64,000 nucleotides of DNA from Brasenia schreberi (Eukaryota; Streptophyta; Magnoliopsida; Nymphaeales; Cabombaceae), in the NCBI GenBank assembly GCA_036023115.1, contig JAYKKT010000090.1, positions 33,464,001-33,528,000 of the forward strand, read 5' to 3'. A model generated the notes under the pieces. It did no database searches. It was not told where the DNA came from and worked only from the letters and a program-made list of their open reading frames with translations. The translations under genes and the position numbers were made by a program. Of this stretch, positions 60,015-64,000 are shown piece after piece (positions within the stretch are counted from its first letter, which is position 1; every line of letters starts with the position of its first letter).

Positions 60015-60405
60015 TACACATGCATCCTTAAGAAAAAAAATGGATGATTGGGATCAATGTTGAAAAGCAAAAGGCCTGATGGAGGCAACATGCTCGCAAT
60101 CAATTCAAGTAGGCTCAAGTAGAGAGGATCATCAAAGGTAGAGATACTAACACAAAGACTAGTAATAAATACCCTATAGTGTCGGTACACATGCAAAAGG
60201 CCTGATGGAGGCAACATGCTCGCAATCAATTCAAGTACACATGCATCCTTAAGAAAAAAAATGGATAATTGGGATCAATGTTGAAAAGCAAAAGGCCTGA
60301 TGGAGGCAACATGCTCGCAATCAATTCAAGTAGGCTCAAGTAGAGAGGATCGTCAAAGGTAGAGATACTAACATAAAGACTAGTAATAAATACCCTATAG
60401 TGTCA
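60015..60405 (+). repeat. tandem repeat of about 170 bp, two full and one partial copy
   Basis: Full copies at about 60015-60182 and 60235-60405, nearly identical, from TACACATGCATCCTTAAG to AATACCCTATAGTGTC. Between them, 60183-60234 is a short copy with the middle part deleted, keeping ACACATGCAAAAGGCCTGAT and GCTCGCAATCAATTCAAG. Confidence 0.85.
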
Positions 60406-60844
60406 ACTGCTGGAGAGGTCAACCACCAATTAAATGCTTGCCATTCTTATGAAGGCAAGAAATACAAACAGAAGCTATCATCTAATAAGCAACACACTAA
60501 GGTGCAAGAATGCCAGTCAGGAAATAAGCTTTTGAAACGGCCAATTGAGGGAAAACATATTTTTAACGATAGATATTAAGCAAAAACTTATTTAAACCCA
60601 TTGATATTTTATTTCTTTACTTGTTTATAGCTCTGCAACCAAGGGTGGTGTCCACTAATTTTTCTGATTTTTGGCTCTATGTAGATCCAACAACTGCATG
60701 TGACTGCCTGCACTTTCCCTTCCAAAGGAAAAGAAGTAGAGCTACTTAACACGAGCACACTTGACCAAACCATCAATGGTGGTAGACATTATAGACGAAG
60801 TGGTTCTAATATTATATATATACATGTATGTGTATATGTGTGTG

Positions 60845-61014
60845 CAGTGGTGGATCTAGAATTTTATGTGGAGTAAGGCTGTTCGACCATTTAGGATGAG
60901 GTGAATTATGTATACTAGCAGTGGATTCGATTGTGTCTTTTAATATTTTTATTGGCTTTTCGAATTTCAGATGGGGCAGGTGTCCCACCTCATCTCAATG
61001 AGGATCCGCTGCTG
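60845..61014. mobile_element. short non-autonomous hAT-like element
   Basis: Ends CAGTGGTGGATC and, reverse-complemented from the right, CAGCAGCGGATCC, matching the termini of the hAT element at 48401-51912. Subterminal GGCAGGTGTCCCACCTCATC also resembles that element's GGTCACCCCACCTCGCC. Flanks TGTGTGTG and TGTGTATA agree at six of eight bases in low-complexity DNA. 170 bp, non-coding. Confidence 0.6.
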
Positions 61015-64000
61015 TGTGTATATATATTTATGTGTGTGGACGGATGGATGCATCTCCCAGTCCTTGGTTATCCACTTTAGTATGTCTTGATACGGTGGTT
61101 CTCAAGCAGACGAAGTATACTGTTTCTACGTATTCTTGATAGAGCTCTCTACATACTCTCAATAAATAGGTCACGTAAAGTCAAAACGTTTCTACGTATT
61201 TTTCATTAGAGTTGATTGAGTGAATAGCCCATTATGGGCTCGGTATTGTACTGTAGCCTGGACGAGTAAGCGTTTCCTAATATTTTTCCAATTTTTGGAT
61301 GAACCCGTATCTACAACCAGGCGGGTCGGGAGACATGCATTCCGGCCATACCTAGACTTCAATGTTATGCTTGGCAACCCATATCTACAATCGAGGAATG
61401 TATCCCTCTGTGTTAAGCTTGATCACTTTGGGCTTCAAGCAACGTATTATCATGAGTGCGATGAGTTATATATAGAGTGATATTTCTCGGATGCATCGGT
61501 TTATTCTAAGAGATTCTATAATTAGTTATGTCTAACTTGTCTAACTTCATCTAGGCAACAAGATATATCATTCTTCATATAGGTAAATAAATAATTGTAT
61601 ATATTAATATGGTCTTTAACTTTGTTTTTATTTAATTATAATACTAATTTTCATAATTATTTACTTATACCAGTGTTTTACCGTAATACATAACACACTA
61701 GTACCAACTTTAGTACATTAGGAGCTCGTGTCATAGTCATTATCGGATAACCCTACATTACTCAAGTTACTAGATAATATAAACAACGCTACCAACGAGC
61801 ATATCAATTGACTATATGTGATGATAATGGTGAAGATGTGTGAAATTTTGGTTCATTATTCTTGGATCTCATTATATACAACAATTATGAAATAATACTT
61901 TTGAAAATAACTATATTTACAAACTGTGAATAATATTTAATTGTCGTCCTCAATGTCGTGTACAACATCATCGTCTATTCCTCTCATTTGTATATACATA
62001 TCAATACATTAATGAAATTGTTGATTCCAATCCTCAATGCTTTCAGGTTGATGTTGTTGTTAAGTTGAAAAGATATGTAGCATCAGAGAACTATCAACTT
62101 AATCTCAAATTGGATAAAATGAATGGATAAATAACATTATAAAATTTAAATATATTGTAATTACCGTTAGAAAATACCATGTAGCATGATATTAGCACAT
62201 ATACTACGCATTTCTCATAGATAACTAGTTGCTCACATATCTTATAATAGCGGCATAAATGTCATTAATGACTACGTGCCATATAATGTCACTAACAATA
62301 TTCATATATGAGATTTTTCAATACCATGCATGCTATTGGTGAGAATCTATCATTTAGTAGTTATAGAACACTTCAAGACTATCTTTCTTTCTAATTTTCA
62401 TCATACATGGTAAACATATAATCTAGTAGCCTCATCAATCCATTTCAAATATATAAAAATATATTTCAACTTTAATGATTTTTGTAAGGTCCTTTGTCAT
62501 AGTATACTCAGATTTATTCCATTTTTCCACAAAAGTATGACCTTCAAGATATAAGCCTAGATGATGTTGTGTCTCGTTGATTACATTCAACTCACAATAA
62601 CCATGGACAACATCATTTTATGTCAATAAAAATAGACAGTTTACTTTCTTAATGCTCATCAACCTATTATTTTAAATATCAATATTTTTATTTATTCTAT
62701 ATTTGTCACTCCTTTCACATCCAAGCCATACTACTCTTTAAACAAAGAATAATAATAACAATATTATGTTCTTTTCAAAAAGTTAATTACGATTGCTAAA
62801 CATCTTTTCTATCGCAAACGTGAGTAAATAGTCAAGTCCATCATCCTCGTAGTCAATAAATATTTCTTCAACCTTATTGATGAACTAGTCAAAGAATACA
62901 TTATCTAGTGCACTACAACCAACTTCTTCTTAGTTTCAATATAATAAATATTTTGTTCAGTTATCATCTTCCAAGAATTTATTCAACGGTAAATGCTTTT
63001 GCTTGAGTTGTTTTCTATTTTACAATACATAAAAGGATATAAGGTTTAAAGAATGTATAACACATAACACATGTATCTCTCATTTGATAGAGATGCAGGC
63101 TACACCATCTCCCTTTAGGAGAGAGACGTCTCAACTATGTCTTTTCTTTAAGGAGAGATACATTTGTATTGCACTTCGAATAAAAAATCTAGTGCGTGAA
63201 TCATTTGACTCAAAACCATGAAATGTCAATCAAAGTAGAAAAAATTAAAAAAACAATATAAACCTCCAAAAATACAAAAAATATTTTTAAAAATCAACCT
63301 CTTAAAACCTTAAAAATCCAAAAACTGATCAGATCAATCATCTATTTATTTTTCTTCCTTTTGTTTCATAAATCTCTATTGCGGTTTCTAAGATAATAAT
63401 CGTGTATTCATTAGCCGTGAAAAAAGCAACAATAGCTCTAAACAAATGAAATGTTGGTTATAAGAGTAAAAAGAAAGGAACATTGGAAGTGTAGGGAGAA
63501 GAGAGAACTAGTTATAGGAGTATTTTTGGTATTTTTAAATTAAAAGTGTGTGGATAGTAAAAGGATTGTGCATATGGTAATGTATCTTAAACATTATAAA
63601 AAAATTGATATTAAAAATGAACGATAAAGATCTTTAAGTAAAAAAATAAATAGTGTTGAGTGCATTTACTGTACATGCAAAAGGTACAAAAAAGATTTAA
63701 ATTTAAATTTAAATTATAGTATTAGGTTTTTGTGGGATTTTTAATATGAAAAGTCCCAGCACCACCATCATAATCTTCGGCGGAATATGAAAAGCCTCTT
63801 TATATATATATATATGTTCATGTTTAATATTCATGCATACTTAAATCTTTTCAAACATTTTCATGGTTCGATCCATATAGTTGCTTGGGAAAATTTGAAA
63901 CCAAAACGCCATGTAGCATCATGTCTTTTACTCACATTTAATTTTTAAGGGATTTTTTTTGAAATTTAAATCTTCATCGTTTTTAACATCGATCCAATTG
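61015..64000. other. AT-rich terminal region, no gene seen
   Basis: Very AT-rich DNA with no recognisable gene. The frame at 61220-61480 and its antisense partner have no clear family. Between about 61.7 and 63.4 kb the minus strand has spells of plausible but broken coding (for example around 62460-62570), which may be a decayed transposase; I could not identify it. Confidence 0.35.

Noticed and set aside
61220..61480. Frame of 86 codons and its antisense partner
   Set aside because: Neither strand has a recognisable family or gene structure; surroundings are repeat-like.

Overview
The window is nuclear DNA of a flowering plant. It has multi-exon genes with GT-AG introns, plant-specific families (DUF538, clade-B PP2C, PUB U-box E3), long AT-rich intergenic stretches, (GA)n/(TA)n/(CA)n microsatellites and plant transposon families (chromovirus Ty3/gypsy, RTE-type LINE, TTF-type hAT, tRNA-derived SINEs). 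The species cannot be fixed from the sequence alone.

Layout. 1-4.1 kb: repeat-rich, several SINE and LINE-end fragments. 4.2-4.7 kb (-): a small secreted DUF538 protein. 7.15-11.05 kb (-): cytosolic 60S ribosomal protein eL8 (L7a), seven exons, with SINE and LINE debris in its introns. 11.8-14.7 kb: SINE, LINE fragment, a perfect 67-bp tandem repeat and microsatellites. 14.8-17.7 kb (+): clade-B (AP2C-like) protein phosphatase 2C, five exons, with an antisense LINE in intron 1. 19.5-20.1 kb (-): molybdopterin synthase sulfur-carrier subunit (MOCS2A-like), tail to tail with the phosphatase. 20.7-28.6 kb: gene-poor, two diverged copies of one repeat and two TIR-like elements. 29.4-30.7 kb (+): intronless, GC-rich PUB25/26-type U-box E3 ligase behind a long GA-rich leader. 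30.7-38 kb: repeats and unique AT-rich DNA. 38.25-45.56 kb (+): a complete but dead chromovirus retrotransposon with two about 1-kb LTRs, which splits a small reading frame (38053-38253 and 45564-45691). 47.2-58.8 kb (+): an ASHH1/SDG26-type SET-domain histone methyltransferase, eleven exons, whose third intron is 7.5 kb and holds a 3.5-kb hAT element plus several smaller repeats. 58.8-64 kb: AT-rich repeats.

The genes are unrelated single plant genes, not a cluster or pathway. The most notable pattern is that several of them carry single-base lesions in otherwise well-preserved structures. The ASHH1 gene keeps all its splice sites but has three in-frame TAA codons and one single-base deletion. 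The phosphatase intron 1 has no AG at its expected 3' splice site. The MOCS2A frame runs past the Gly-Gly that should be its C terminus. The retrotransposon frame has eight stops and no frameshift over 4.3 kb. Either the genes are really decaying or the assembly carries residual base errors; reads or transcripts would decide. I found no CRISPR, operon-like or defence-type system, and nothing I would call a new biological system.
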